Shown here piece after piece: positions 36,001 through 45,252 of a stretch of DNA of 64,000 nt. The DNA is taken from the NCBI RefSeq assembly GCF_030408455.1, contig NZ_CP046977.1:2046001-2110000 (forward strand), written 5' to 3'. Position 1 is the first letter of the stretch. Each line of letters starts with the position of its first letter. The stretch comes from Corynebacterium atrinae. Lineage in GTDB: Bacteria; Actinomycetota; Actinomycetes; Mycobacteriales; Mycobacteriaceae. The position numbers and the translations under genes were made by a program. The notes beneath the pieces were generated by a model. That model was given only the letters and a program-made list of their open reading frames with translations. It was not told the origin of the DNA and made no database searches.

Positions 36001-39000
36001 AGCAGGCCAGCATCGAGGACTGTGGTCCATTCGGCGCGGCCGTCGACGATCTCGGCGAGGGTGCCACCCGCGGCAACGCGGGTGAGCTCCGCCATGGCGG
36101 CGTCGGCATCATCTTGGGTGACCTGCGGCGACGCGGACAGCGGCGCGTCGGCGGGCACGGTGAAGCGGACCGTCAGGTCCGTGGTGGTGCCGAAGCCGGT
36201 GGAACCGGCCAGCGGGACGATGAGCACCGCGTGCTCGGCATCCTCGGCGACCAGGACGGCGCCGGTCGGGGCGTGAGTGGCGCGGCCGTCGGCAAGCGTC
36301 CAAGCCTCGGGCGCACCGAGGCGCTCGACGAAGGATGCCTGGTGGCGGCCAGCCCAGTAGGTGCCGGGGGCGCGCAGGACGCGCTCGACGACGGACTGCT
36401 CGACCTCGACGACCGGCTCACCGGCCGCCTCGAGGGCGTCGATGGACGCCTGGTTGAAGCGACCCAGCAGGTCGGCGACGGGCTCGTTGACGCGGGTGAT
36501 GCCCGCGACGGCCGCCGTGCCCGGGATGATGCACACCTCGTCGGCCGTGTAGCGCGGGTGGTGCGCCTGCCACAGCGAATCCGAACGCCACCAGCGGCGC
36601 ACGTCGCCGTCGATGACGGGCACGAAGTTCGCCGGCTTGCCCGGGTTGGTCAGCAGCTTGATAAACCACGCCCGGTCGGCGGGGTGCAACAGATCCTTCT
36701 CCGCCGCGGGGTAGAGCTCCACCAGCTTTTCGACGGCCGCGCCCGGCGCGTCCACATCCACCGTCACGCGGGCCACAAACTCGCCGTGATCGGCGTCGGT
36801 GAGGCGGGACTCGGCGCGGGCAACCATGTCGACGAAGCGGTTGAACCAGGAGACGTCGATCCACTCCCCTTCCCAGGGGCCGGAGATCTCCAGGTAGCGG
36901 TTCAGCCACTGCGCGTAGGTGACGTCTTCTAGGTCGCCGAAGTAGGGCTTGCAGGTCTTGTCAATGGCGGCGATGATCTCGGCGCGGCGGGCCTGCGCGG
37001 CGTCGTCATCGCCGGCGACCTCGTCGAGGAGGCGGCCAGCCTGGGCGAAGGAGTTATCGATCTCGTGCAGGTCCGCGCCGAGCTGGGAGCGGCCGGAGGC
37101 GATGCCTCCGGAGACGCGGCCGGCGCCGGCCCACTCGTCGGACCCGGCGGCGTCGACAAGCGCCTGCTTGACGGCCTCCGACGCGGTGGATTCGAGGGTG
37201 GCCATGGCGGCGGTGCCCACGAGGATGCCGTCGACCGGCATGAGCGGCAGATCATGGGCGGTAGCCCAGGTGCCGGTGATGTACTCGGCGGCGCGCTCCG
37301 GGGTGCCAATGCCGCCACCGACCACGAGGATCGTGTTGGGGCGCTGGCGCACCTCGGCGTAGGTGGCGATGAGAAGCTCGTCGAGGTCCTCCCACGAGTG
37401 GTGTCCACCCGCCTTGCCGCCCTCAACCTGAATGATGACGGGAATCTCGGGGATTTCGTCAGCGATGGCGAGGACATTCCTGATGTGCTTGACCGCGCCG
37501 GGCTTGAACACCACCCACGGGATGTTGGCCTCGCGCAGCTCCTTGACCAGGGCGACGGCCTCGTCGCGCGGCGGCATGCCGGCGGTGACCACGACGCCAT
37601 CGATAGGCGCACCATTGGCGCGGGCGCGCGGGACGAGGCGCTTTCCTTCGATCTGCATGCGCCAGAGGTACGGGTTGAGGAACATGGAGTTGAACTGGGC
37701 GTTGACGCCCGGCTCCAGCAGCTCGGTGAGGCGCTCGAGGTTGTTTTCCAGGTACTCCTCGGTGACCTGGCCGCCACCGGCGAGCTCGGCCCAGTGGCCG
37801 GCGTTGGCCGCCGCAGCGACGATGACCGGGTCGACCGTGGACGGGGTCATGCCCGGCAGCGTCATCGGGGTGTAGCCGGTGACCTCGGTGAACTTGGTTA
37901 CCAGGCGGGTCTGGCCGTTGATCTTGAGTAGGCGCGGGGCGAACTGGGCGAAATCGACGGGCAGCTCGGGGGCGAGCCCGGTATCGAAGAGCTCGGCCTG
38001 GCCGGCGGTGCCGGACACATCGAGGACGCCGACGCCGCGACCGGCGACGATCTTGCGGGTCAGCGGGGTCATGCCGCCCTCGGGGCCGACCTCGAGGATC
38101 CAGCGGGCGCCGGTGTTGATGGCGGCGTCCAGCTCGGCAGGCCAATCGACGGTGCGCACGAGGACGTACTCGGCGGCCTTGCGGGCCACGTTGGTGTCCA
38201 GCCCGGCCTTCTCGGCCCAGGTGACGGTCTGCTCCACCGCAGCGTTCATCACCGGGTGGTGGAATGCGGCTTGAACGGGCAGCGGGCTCAAGCGCGGCTC
38301 GAAGGGGGCGCCGCCGCGCTCCTTGTTCTCAATCGCCTTGGCATCCTTGCGCGCGAACTTCTCCAGCAGCGCCTGCACTGCGGCGTTGTCCTGCGGGCGG
38401 CCGACGAGGACGAAGGCGTCGCGGGAGTTGCGCAGGCCGATGACCGGGCGCAGTTCCTCCGGCACGTCCGCCGTGGCGTGGTCGATCGCCAGCTGCAGCT
38501 GCTCGCGGGTAATACCCGAGATGGCAATCATGGGCATCTGCTCGCCCTGCTGGATGAGTCCGGTCATGCGGGCGGTGCGGGTGAGCGCAGCGCCGATGAT
38601 CTGGGCAATGGCGAGGAGCTCATCGGACTCCGCCTCGCCGTCGAGCAGCATGGCGGACAGCACGCCCTGCGAGTGCGCAAAATTAGCCACAGAGCGGTCG
38701 AGTTCGAGGCCCTGGCGATCGAGCGATTCCAGCACGCCGAGCTGCGCGGTGAAAATACCGGGCACACTGATGGCGGCCTGGTTGAGGTCGAAGTCGGGCC
38801 CCTCTTCGCCCTTGGCCCAGGCAATCGGATCGAAGCCGAAGGGGCGGGTGGCGGCGAGCTCATCGGCGACGGGGGCGAGCCGGTAGGCAGCACCATCGAC
38901 CAACGAGGTGATGGCGGTGCCCACGCCGGCGGCTACCGCGGTGCGCAGAGTCTTCAACCAGTCGTATCCCTGGCCGGCGAAGGCCAAGGCGAACGGCTCG

Positions 39001-39056
39001 GTGGCAAAGCGGTCGATCAGGCGGTCTGCGCTGACGGAAGTGCTGTAATCGGTCAC
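30006..39056 (-). CDS. fas: Type I fatty acid synthase
   Basis: A single 3016-aa multifunctional enzyme that makes fatty acids for membranes and for mycolic acid synthesis. The domains follow the bacterial/fungal FAS I order. Acyltransferase (1-350, Ser in AHSQGVLSA); enoyl reductase (about 370-800, GGKAGGHHSWEDLDE); dehydratase (about 850-1290, MaoC-like SGDRNPIHVSD); malonyl/palmitoyl transferase (about 1290-1690, GHSVGEYNALA). Then carrier domain (phosphopantetheine Ser in VEGVSSRRNQ, about 1768); ketoreductase (VTGASPNS, about 2064); ketosynthase (Cys in VAACATAAVS about 2657, His in KHDTSTAANDPNE and TGHAKGGAA). The start is a GTG at 39056. It needs AcpS, encoded 6.6 kb away. It is intact, with no internal frameshift. 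Confidence 0.97.
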   Translation of the reverse strand: MTDYSTSVSADRLIDRFATEPFALAFAGQGYDWLKTLRTAVAAGVGTAITSLVDGAAYRLAPVADELAATRPFGFDPIAWAKGEEGPDFDLNQAAISVPGIFTAQLGVLESLDRQGLELDRSVANFAHSQGVLSAMLLDGEAESDELLAIAQIIGAALTRTARMTGLIQQGEQMPMIAISGITREQLQLAIDHATADVPEELRPVIGLRNSRDAFVLVGRPQDNAAVQALLEKFARKDAKAIENKERGGAPFEPRLSPLPVQAAFHHPVMNAAVEQTVTWAEKAGLDTNVARKAAEYVLVRTVDWPAELDAAINTGARWILEVGPEGGMTPLTRKIVAGRGVGVLDVSGTAGQAELFDTGLAPELPVDFAQFAPRLLKINGQTRLVTKFTEVTGYTPMTLPGMTPSTVDPVIVAAAANAGHWAELAGGGQVTEEYLENNLERLTELLEPGVNAQFNSMFLNPYLWRMQIEGKRLVPRARANGAPIDGVVVTAGMPPRDEAVALVKELREANIPWVVFKPGAVKHIRNVLAIADEIPEIPVIIQVEGGKAGGHHSWEDLDELLIATYAEVRQRPNTILVVGGGIGTPERAAEYITGTWATAHDLPLMPVDGILVGTAAMATLESTASEAVKQALVDAAGSDEWAGAGRVSGGIASGRSQLGADLHEIDNSFAQAGRLLDEVAGDDDAAQARRAEIIAAIDKTCKPYFGDLEDVTYAQWLNRYLEISGPWEGEWIDVSWFNRFVDMVARAESRLTDADHGEFVARVTVDVDAPGAAVEKLVELYPAAEKDLLHPADRAWFIKLLTNPGKPANFVPVIDGDVRRWWRSDSLWQAHHPRYTADEVCIIPGTAAVAGITRVNEPVADLLGRFNQASIDALEAAGEPVVEVEQSVVERVLRAPGTYWAGRHQASFVERLGAPEAWTLADGRATHAPTGAVLVAEDAEHAVLIVPLAGSTGFGTTTDLTVRFTVPADAPLSASPQVTQDDADAAMAELTRVAAGGTLAEIVDGRAEWTTVLDAGLLADYDNVTAGYLPSDLAAHDTAPDVLVGRAWPAVFAAVRSAVIPGTDAASVVEGMLSLVHLEHHLKMLGTLPSVADGPVELRISAAADEVSDTDMGRVVVVRATIDANGAPLATLSERFAIRGRNGKMTARTNTSALPSVVDSPRSFRAFARVVAPESMHPFAVVSGDRNPIHVSDVAAGLAGLPGVIVHGMWTSAIGELVAGAGYQDDTASTRPQRVVEYTATMLAPVLPGQVIEFSVERTGVDNRPGCGEVRSVTATVDGNLIMSATAVMAAPITFYGFPGQGIQSQGMGMDSRASSAAAREIWDRADAHTRAKLGFSVLEIVQNNPTEVTVAGERFSHPDGVLFLTQFTQVAMATLGCAQIAEMREADSLNKRAYFAGHSVGEYNALAAYSGVLSLESVVEIVYRRGLTMHRLVERDEQGLSNYGLAALRPNKMGLTADNVFDYVTELSEKTGEFLEIVNYNIAGVQYAVAGTRGGLKALKEDAEKRAPGQRAFIMIPGIDVPFHSSHLRDGVGDFREHLDSLIPEAIDLDILVDRYIPNLVARPFELTRDFVESIAKVVDSPYINDILADYDSAAADEQKLARVLLIELLAWQFASPVRWIETQDLVLRDHAHGGLGVERFVEVGVGSAPTLANMMGQTLRLPKYAGSTIEVLNVERDRPVVFATDEVVREVAVVEEAPAAAEEAPGATVPNEAPITTPAPVAAPGAGTPDDIVFTPGDATEMLIAIWTKVRPDQMGSTDSIETLVEGVSSRRNQLLLDLGVEFGLGAIDGAADAELEALKATVTKMAKGYQAFGPVLGDAAADALRRITGPTGKKPGFVAERVTGTWQLGPGWANHVVAEVVIGAREGASLRGGDLATLTPAAPASASDLESLIDAAVQAVAARRGVAVGLPSAGGSAGGVVDSAALGEFAEQVTGKDGVLAATARTILTQLGISEQASASLDEDDDDAALFDLVSRELGSDWPRQVAPRFSASEAVLLDDRWASAREDLTRVSLGEIAEGDVDVTGTGEAVAKQASYLGLDALAAQARDEQALAYSADVAVVTGASPNSIAAAVVEELLAGGATVVVTTSNLSHSRVEYYKALYASAARGTAALWVIPANLNSFGDLDDVIEWIGTEQTATVNGQKKVLKKALVPSLLFPFAAPRVMGSLADSGPQAESQMRLLLWAVERLIAGLSEIGTDTNVGKRLHVVLPGSPNRGRFGGDGAYGESKAALDALVTRWKAEPVWGDRTSLVHAFIGWVRGTGLMGGNDPLVDAIEAKGVQTFSTEEMAELLLSQVSPEARREAAGAPIIVDYTGGLGESDVNIAELAREAAAEAEAEAGGVDKQEEPQTLRALPTPYRRLDWTTPDFVGVTQKLDDMVVIVGAGEMSPYGSARTRFDAELTGDLTAAGVIELAWTMGLITWDGAWYDADDNELEEAEIFDRFHDEVLARVGVRRYHDDFFMVDNLAPELTTVYLDKDLSFAVATKDEAKTYVDSEPDHTSAHYDEEAGEWTVTRHAGSAVRVPRRITMSRFVGGQIPEGFDPSVYGIPADMIDNLDRLALWNLVCTIDAFLSSGFSPAELLRDVHPARVSSTQGTGMGGVESMRSLYIDGLLAEPRANDILQEALPNVVAAHVMQSYVGGYGQMIHPVAACATAAVSVEEGVDKIQLGKADFVVAGGLDDLSIEGITGFGDMAATAPSGEMAAKGIEHRYFSRANDRRRGGFIESEGGGTLLLARGSVAADLGLPVLGVVAFAESFADGAHTSIPAPGLGALGAARGGVDSRLARSLAQVGVTADEVSIISKHDTSTAANDPNESDLHERIAASIGRAEGNPLYIISQKTLTGHAKGGAAAFQMIGLTQVLRSGQIPANMSLDCVDPVLAQHEHLVWLRKPLNLAARAPKVGLVTSLGFGHVSALVAIVHPGAFLAALRQERGHEAAAEWVRQSVAREEAGLRRIVDGMYGGAPLFERPADRNLGGTGDAVKSREAAVLLDHDARLVDGVLRTGQEIDA

Positions 39057-39382
39057 GTGAGTGCTCGCTCCTGTATTTCCTGTTTATTGCTGGCGAAAAT
39101 CGCGGGCAGATTGCGCCCACAAGTTTTGATAGCCAAATATGCCACATAAACCTGAGGAAAGCGTCATCTTTCGCCGACATGTCGCGGCGGACTTTTTCCG
39201 ACATTCACCTACGATGCCGTAGGTTTCCGGTGGCCAGGGAAGTGGCGGGCAGATGCGTTTGCAGGGGAACGCAGCAGCTTATCGACGTCCCCGCGGCCCC
39301 ACGAGGCCACGTCCCCTCCCCCTTGGCGGGTGAGGTGCATCACTTTTCAAGGGGTCCGGGGACATCTGCCACAAGGGCTCGG
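39057..39382. other. fas upstream region, no gene
   Basis: Holds the fas promoter on the minus strand and the palindrome listed separately, plus one copy of the 11-mer word at 39277-39287. The next 95 bases toward the oxidoreductase pseudogene show nothing else recognisable. Confidence 0.4.
39207..39224. promoter_or_regulatory. Palindromic operator candidate upstream of fas
   Basis: ACCTACG and CGTAGGT form a perfect 7-bp inverted repeat around ATGC, 150 bases upstream of the fas start. It could bind FasR or another repressor; I cannot match it to a known consensus. Confidence 0.4.
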
Positions 39383-40341
39383 CTACAGGCTGGCCCGCGC
39401 CGCCGCCAACACCCCGACGACAATCGCACTGTGCTCCAGGAGGCGATCACGGGCATCGAAGTCCCCCTCCCGGATCAAGCGCTCGAATTCCACAAACTCG
39501 GAGATCATGCGGTGGGGCTGCGGTCGCGGCTCCCACACCTGTTCTTCCCCACCCCGTTCGCGATGAACGACGGTGCCGAGCTCGTTGGGCGGGGCGGGGC
39601 ACAACGCATATCCGTCCATTCCGCGCAGGATCGTCCGGTTAGGTCCGTCACAGTCTTTGCCAAAGACCGCGATGGCCGTCGTCTGCGGGTACTCGAGGGT
39701 AAGCACGCCCGAGGTATCCGTACCGCGCTCGATATTCGGCGCGTAGGAGATGGCACTCGGCCTCCCCAAGAGACCGACGATGACGTGGACGGCGTAGACA
39801 CCTAAGTCCATGAGCGCGCCACCGCCGTGCGCGGGATCGAAGGAGGGGTGCAGGGGCTCGCCCGCACGGAAGGAATCCATGCGGGAGGAATACTGGGCGT
39901 ACTCACTACTGAGCAGGCGGAGCGGCCCGAGCGAGGGCAACAGCCCCGCAGGTAGCCGAAGGACTCCGAATGCACCGTCGTGATCGCCTCGACGAGGATG
40001 AGTCCTCGCTCGCGGGCCAGCGCAGCCAGCGAGTCCAGTTGCGCCGACTCCAGGACGAAGGGCTTTTCACAGATCACATGCTTGCCGGCCAGCAGCGCCG
40101 CGCGGCTGAATTCGTAGTGCAACGTGTTGGGGACGGCTACCCACACCGTGTCGATCTCGGGGTCCGCCAGGCATTCCTCGACGTCCGTGTACACCCGCGG
40201 GATGCCGAATTCTTCGGCCAGTGGCGCGACCGCCGCCAACCGGCGCCCGTAGATCGCCGCGAGTTCCAGACCAGGGATTTTCTTAGCCTCCGGGAGGAAC
40301 TCGCCGACAATCTTTCCGGCGCCAAGGACCGCTAGTTTCAT
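39383..40341 (-). pseudogene. Gfo/Idh/MocA oxidoreductase, frameshifted
   Basis: The N-terminal part starts at ATG 40341 with LAVLGAGKIVGEFLP (NAD-binding Rossmann motif) and CEKPFVLE (the EKP motif). The C-terminal part, with GGGALMDLGVYAVHVI, lies in another frame. The frame changes near 39945, in codons for YLRG-, at a run of four G. Adding one base there gives a full-length protein of about 319 aa. So either the gene has a one-base deletion or the sequence has an error. The substrate would be a sugar or polyol, unknown. It is divergent from bglF. Confidence 0.8.
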
Positions 40342-40434
40342 CACTTCTCCATGTGGCTTCTGTCTCACCTGTTGCTTTTAGAAAAAGGCTGTCACATAAT
40401 GGGTGGCGATACCAGCCCCTGTGGGTTGGGCCAA

Positions 40435-40461
40435 GGATTGTAACCCTCACGGGGCAAGACC
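40435..40461 (+). promoter_or_regulatory. RAT site for a BglG/LicT-type antiterminator
   Basis: The leader of bglF contains GGATTGTAACCCTCACGGGG followed by CAAGACC, matching the ribonucleic antiterminator pattern (GGATTGT-Ac...GGCA-AACC). It overlaps the left arm of the terminator at 40457, so binding of the antiterminator would prevent the terminator from forming. Confidence 0.85.
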
Positions 40462-40509
40462 TGAGCAGCAGACCATGCGTCGAGCATGGACTGCAGCTCG
40501 GGTCTTTTT
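40457..40509 (+). terminator. Conditional terminator in the bglF leader
   Basis: AGACCTGAGC (40457-40466) pairs with GCTCGGGTCT (40496-40505) with one wobble, and T residues continue to 40509. The intervening part can also fold (CCATGC/GCATGG). It shares five bases with the RAT site. Confidence 0.85.
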
Positions 40510-40550
40510 GCGTTCCAGGACCAGTTCTAGACCCGAAAGAGAAGGACGAC

Positions 40551-42446
40551 ATGGCAACGAAGACCGACTTCCGGCCCCTGGCCGACGCAGTCGTGACTGC
40601 GCTCGGCGGACCGGACAACATCCGCTCCGTGACGCATTGCGCAACCCGGCTGCGCTTTAAGATCAAGGATGCCGCCAAGGTGGATGACGCGGGCGTCGAA
40701 AAGCAAGAAGGCGTGATCACGCTGGTGAAGGCCGGCGGGCAGCACCAAGTGGTGATCGGCAACGATGTTGCGCTCGCCTATGAGGCGATCGTTGGCATCG
40801 ATGGCATGGCCGCTAAGGCCGTCAAGGAGGCCGCCGACGACGAGGACGAGGGTCCGCAAGGCAGCCTGTTCAACCGGCTCATCGACCTCATTTCCTCCCT
40901 GTTCAGCCCGATCCTGTGGTGCTTGTCCGGCATTGCCCTGCTCAAGGCCTTCCTCGCTATGTCGGTGCAATTCGGGTGGATCGACGCCGAGGGAACGAAT
41001 TACCTCGTACTCAACGCGATGGCCGATGCGGTGTTTTACTTCCTACCGCTGTACCTCGCGCTGACTGCCGCCCGGAAATTCAAGGTCAACGACTTCATCG
41101 CTCTCTCCGTAGTGGCGCCCCTGGTCTACCCCACCGTCGTCGCGCTCGGCGGCGTGGAGGAACCCGTCACCCTCTTCGGCCTGCCGCTGGTCACGATGAG
41201 CTACGCCTCCTCGGTGATCCCCGCCATCCTCGCGGTGTGGCTGACCGGCTATCTGCAGCGGTGGCTGGAGAAGGTGCTGCCCGGCGCGATCCGCACCTTC
41301 GGCACCCCGCTGTTGTGCGTGCTCATCATGGTCCCGCTGGTGTTGTTCACCGTCGGCCCCATCACGATGGTCGCCTCCAACGGCATCTCCAGCGGCATCG
41401 CCTGGCTTTTCGAGGCCGCCCCCTGGCTCGCCGGCGCTCTCATGGGCGGGTTCTGGCAGGTCCTCGTCATGTTCGGTCTGCATTGGGGCTTCGTGCCGGT
41501 GTTCCTCAATGACATCGCCACGCAGGGCTACAGCGCCATCATGGCGGTGCTCATGGCCCCCGTCCTGGCGCAAGGCGCGGCCGCCGCTGCCGTCTTCCTC
41601 CGCTCCAAGGTGGCTGCCCGCCGAAAGGTCGCCGGCCCGGCTACGGTCTCCGCGATCCTCGCTGGTGTCACCGAGCCGGTCGTCTACGGCGTCAACCTGC
41701 CGCTGAAAATCCCCTTCTACCTCGGCTGCGTCGGCGGTGCGATCGGTGGCGCCATCATCGGCATGGGCGGCGTCGCCTTCAACACCTTCGTCTTCCCCTC
41801 CGTCCTCGCCACGCCCGCCATGCTGGGCCGCGGCAACCTCATCCTGGCCTTCATCGGCATCGCCGTGGCCATGATCGTGGCGTTCGTCGGGACGTGGCTC
41901 GCGATGCCGCGGTTGGAGAAGCAGGAGGCAGCGGCTGTTCCCGACAGCGCGAATGGTGCCGACAGCACGACTATCGACGTCCCCCTCGGCACCACTGCCA
42001 TTCTCCTCCCCGTCCGCGGCGAGGTCATCCCCCTCGACCAGGTCAACGACAAGGTCTTCGCCTCCGGGGCGATGGGCACCGGGCTGGCGGTGCTGCCTGC
42101 CGACGGCGACGTCATCGCCCCCATTTCCGGCACCGTCATCGCGGCACCGAAATCCGGCCACGCCTACGGCATCAAATCCCCCGAGGGCATCGAGGTCCTC
42201 GTCCATGTCGGCCTGGACACAGTCGCCATGAAGGGCGAGGGATTCACCCCACACGTGGTCAAGGGCGACGTCGTTAAGGCGGGGCAACCCCTGGTCACCG
42301 CTGACCTGGCGGCCATCGCGGCCGCCGGGTACGAAGCCACGACCCTGCTGGTGGTTACGAACTCGGGCAAGCTGGCGGAAGTCCGCAGTGTTGCGCCCAA
42401 CGTCTCTTCCCTCGCCGGCGAGGCCGGCATCCTGGTCACCCCCTAA
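40551..42446 (+). CDS. bglF: Beta-glucoside PTS permease, EIIBCA
   Basis: Imports and phosphorylates aryl-beta-glucosides. It is 631 aa in the order IIB-IIC-IIA. The IIB domain (1-85) has the phosphorylated Cys in SVTHCATRLRF (Cys30). IIC (about 105-470) is polytopic with GVTEPVVYGVNLPLK. IIA (about 490-631) has the phospho-acceptor His in VLVHVGLDTVAMKGEGF (about 552) and GTVIAAPKSGHAYGIKS. ATG 40551 follows GAAGGA. The leader carries a RAT and terminator, as in the C. glutamicum R bglF-bglA-bglG operon. bglA follows after 27 bases. Confidence 0.93.
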   Translation: MATKTDFRPLADAVVTALGGPDNIRSVTHCATRLRFKIKDAAKVDDAGVEKQEGVITLVKAGGQHQVVIGNDVALAYEAIVGIDGMAAKAVKEAADDEDEGPQGSLFNRLIDLISSLFSPILWCLSGIALLKAFLAMSVQFGWIDAEGTNYLVLNAMADAVFYFLPLYLALTAARKFKVNDFIALSVVAPLVYPTVVALGGVEEPVTLFGLPLVTMSYASSVIPAILAVWLTGYLQRWLEKVLPGAIRTFGTPLLCVLIMVPLVLFTVGPITMVASNGISSGIAWLFEAAPWLAGALMGGFWQVLVMFGLHWGFVPVFLNDIATQGYSAIMAVLMAPVLAQGAAAAAVFLRSKVAARRKVAGPATVSAILAGVTEPVVYGVNLPLKIPFYLGCVGGAIGGAIIGMGGVAFNTFVFPSVLATPAMLGRGNLILAFIGIAVAMIVAFVGTWLAMPRLEKQEAAAVPDSANGADSTTIDVPLGTTAILLPVRGEVIPLDQVNDKVFASGAMGTGLAVLPADGDVIAPISGTVIAAPKSGHAYGIKSPEGIEVLVHVGLDTVAMKGEGFTPHVVKGDVVKAGQPLVTADLAAIAAAGYEATTLLVVTNSGKLAEVRSVAPNVSSLAGEAGILVTP

Positions 42447-43868
<1,422 letters not shown>

Positions 43869-43876
43869 GTAGGAAC

Positions 43877-44007
43877 ATGAAGGTAGTCCGAGTACTCAAC
43901 AACAACGTCGTCCTCGCCACCGACGACTCCGGCCGCGAGGTCATCCTCACCGGCTGGGGCGTGGGCTTTAAAACCAAGCCCGGCGCGGCCGTCGACGTTG
44001 CCAAGAT
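43877..44007 (+). pseudogene. bglG: Truncated BglG/LicT antiterminator (RNA-binding domain only)
   Basis: Starting at ATG 43877 the protein reads MKVVRVLNNNVVLATDDSGR and continues VILTGWGVGFKTKPG, a clear CAT RNA-binding domain of the LicT/BglG family. After about 43 codons the frame enters the IS6-family element and stops at 44053. Most of the usual 55-residue RNA-binding domain but neither PTS regulation domain remains. The rest of the gene is not found on the other side of the insertion within this window. The operon therefore lacks its own antiterminator. Confidence 0.9.
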
Positions 44008-44061
44008 GGTGCTGTTGCAAAGTTCGGGCGACAGGAAGACCTGCGTGAAATAATCACAGCC

Positions 44062-44497
44062 ATGGGCATCTTCTCCGGTCGTCATTTCCCCCGTGACATC
44101 ATCCTGTGGGCGGTCCGGTGGTACTGCCGCTACGGGCTCAGCTACCGCGATCTGGAAGAAATGATGACCGAACGCGGCGTACCGGTCGAGCACACCACGA
44201 TTCTCACCGCTGGGTCCAGAAATACGCCCCTGAGCTGGACAAGCAAACACGGTGGTACCGGCAGGTACCTGACTGGCAGGCCAGTTCCTGGCGAGTGGAT
44301 GAGACCTATATCCGGGTCGGCGGCAGGTGGTGCTACCTCTATCGGGCGATCACCGCCGGTGGCCAGACCCTGGACTTTTACCTCTCTCCGAAGCGGAACG
44401 TGGCCGCAGCGAAGCGTTTCCTGGCCAAGGCTCTCAGATTCAATGCGTCAGCCGGGTATCCCAGAGTGATCAACACCGATAAAGCACCCTCCCTAGC
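44062..44497 (+). pseudogene. IS6-family transposase, 5' part
   Basis: The start FSGRHFPRDIILWAVRWYCR is typical of IS6 transposases. Near 44205 the frame shifts (ATTCTCACCGC where ATTCACCGC is expected), then continues as WVQKYAPELDKQ and VDETYIRVGG with the first catalytic Asp. It stops at INTDKAPSLA, where the IS481-family element inserted; the second Asp is in NTDKA. Confidence 0.9.
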
Positions 44498-44539
44498 TGT
44501 ACTGACCGGGGACGTTGATCGAGCGGCGGTGACTGTATA

Positions 44540-44561
44540 CGATACGGACCGTGCCGTATCG
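44540..44561. promoter_or_regulatory. Operator palindrome over the tetR start codon
   Basis: CGATACGG and CCGTATCG form a perfect 8-bp inverted repeat around ACCGTG, and the GTG start codon of the TetR gene is inside the spacer. A TATACGAT -10-like box overlaps the left arm. This is the expected layout for autorepression of a leaderless transcript. Confidence 0.7.
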
Positions 44562-45252
44562 AAATAATGAAACCGCGCCTGTGCGGGGCCGCCCGCGCGA
44601 CCCGGACCTCGACCGTCGGATCACTGCTGCCGTACTCGAGGTTCTGGGTGAGCAGGGGTTCGAGGCAGTCACGTTCGAGTCCGTTGCCCGCCGATGCCAG
44701 ACCTCCAAGGCATCGCTGTACCGGCGCTGGCCCTCGAAGCGGGACATGGTGCTGGCCGCGGTGAAGGATGGCCCCGCCCGGCAGGCATCGACACCGATTC
44801 CCGTGGGGGCATGCCTGCGCGACGATCTCCTCGCGCTCGTGCGGCGGCTCGCCGAGACCATGCGCTCGGCAGCCACCGGGACCGCGTTCATGCTGTTGCA
44901 GGCCGGCCTGGAAGATCCCGACCTGTGCGACGCCATCGAGGAAGCAACGGGTCCGACTGGCGCCCGGTTGCCACAGCATGTGATCGATGCCGCCGTCGCA
45001 CGCGGGGAGCTACCTGCCGGGACCAACGCCTTCGCGTACGAGGAGATCGTCGGCTCGGTGCTGCTTCTTCGGCGGGCCAACGGGCTCGCCGTGACCGACG
45101 AATACCTGCAAGCCCTCATCGATGCGCTGGTGATCCCTGCCCTAACGGTCTCGCACCGTTACTCCGGGCTGCCTGCCGGGATCTTCTCCGGCCATCCCAC
45201 CACCCAACTCGCCAGCATCCCCGCTGCCGAAACGTCCCAGGAGTTCTCATGA
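44551..45252 (+). CDS. TetR-family regulator, passenger of the IS481 element
   Basis: A 233-aa TetR protein. The helix-turn-helix is at about residues 22-65 (VTFESVARRCQTSKASLYRRW). The C-terminal ligand domain, with LLALVRRLAETM and ALIDALVIPAL, resembles the TetR_C_11 type. The GTG start lies inside a palindrome. The stop overlaps the hydrolase start by four bases, so the regulator and hydrolase form a coupled pair. The inducer is probably the hydrolase substrate, which is inference. Confidence 0.88.
   Translation: MPYRNNETAPVRGRPRDPDLDRRITAAVLEVLGEQGFEAVTFESVARRCQTSKASLYRRWPSKRDMVLAAVKDGPARQASTPIPVGACLRDDLLALVRRLAETMRSAATGTAFMLLQAGLEDPDLCDAIEEATGPTGARLPQHVIDAAVARGELPAGTNAFAYEEIVGSVLLLRRANGLAVTDEYLQALIDALVIPALTVSHRYSGLPAGIFSGHPTTQLASIPAAETSQEFS

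Noticed and set aside
41043..42287. Minus-strand frame of 414 codons opposite bglF.
   Set aside because: Extremely rich in Asp, Gly, His and Arg, typical of the antisense of a membrane-protein gene.
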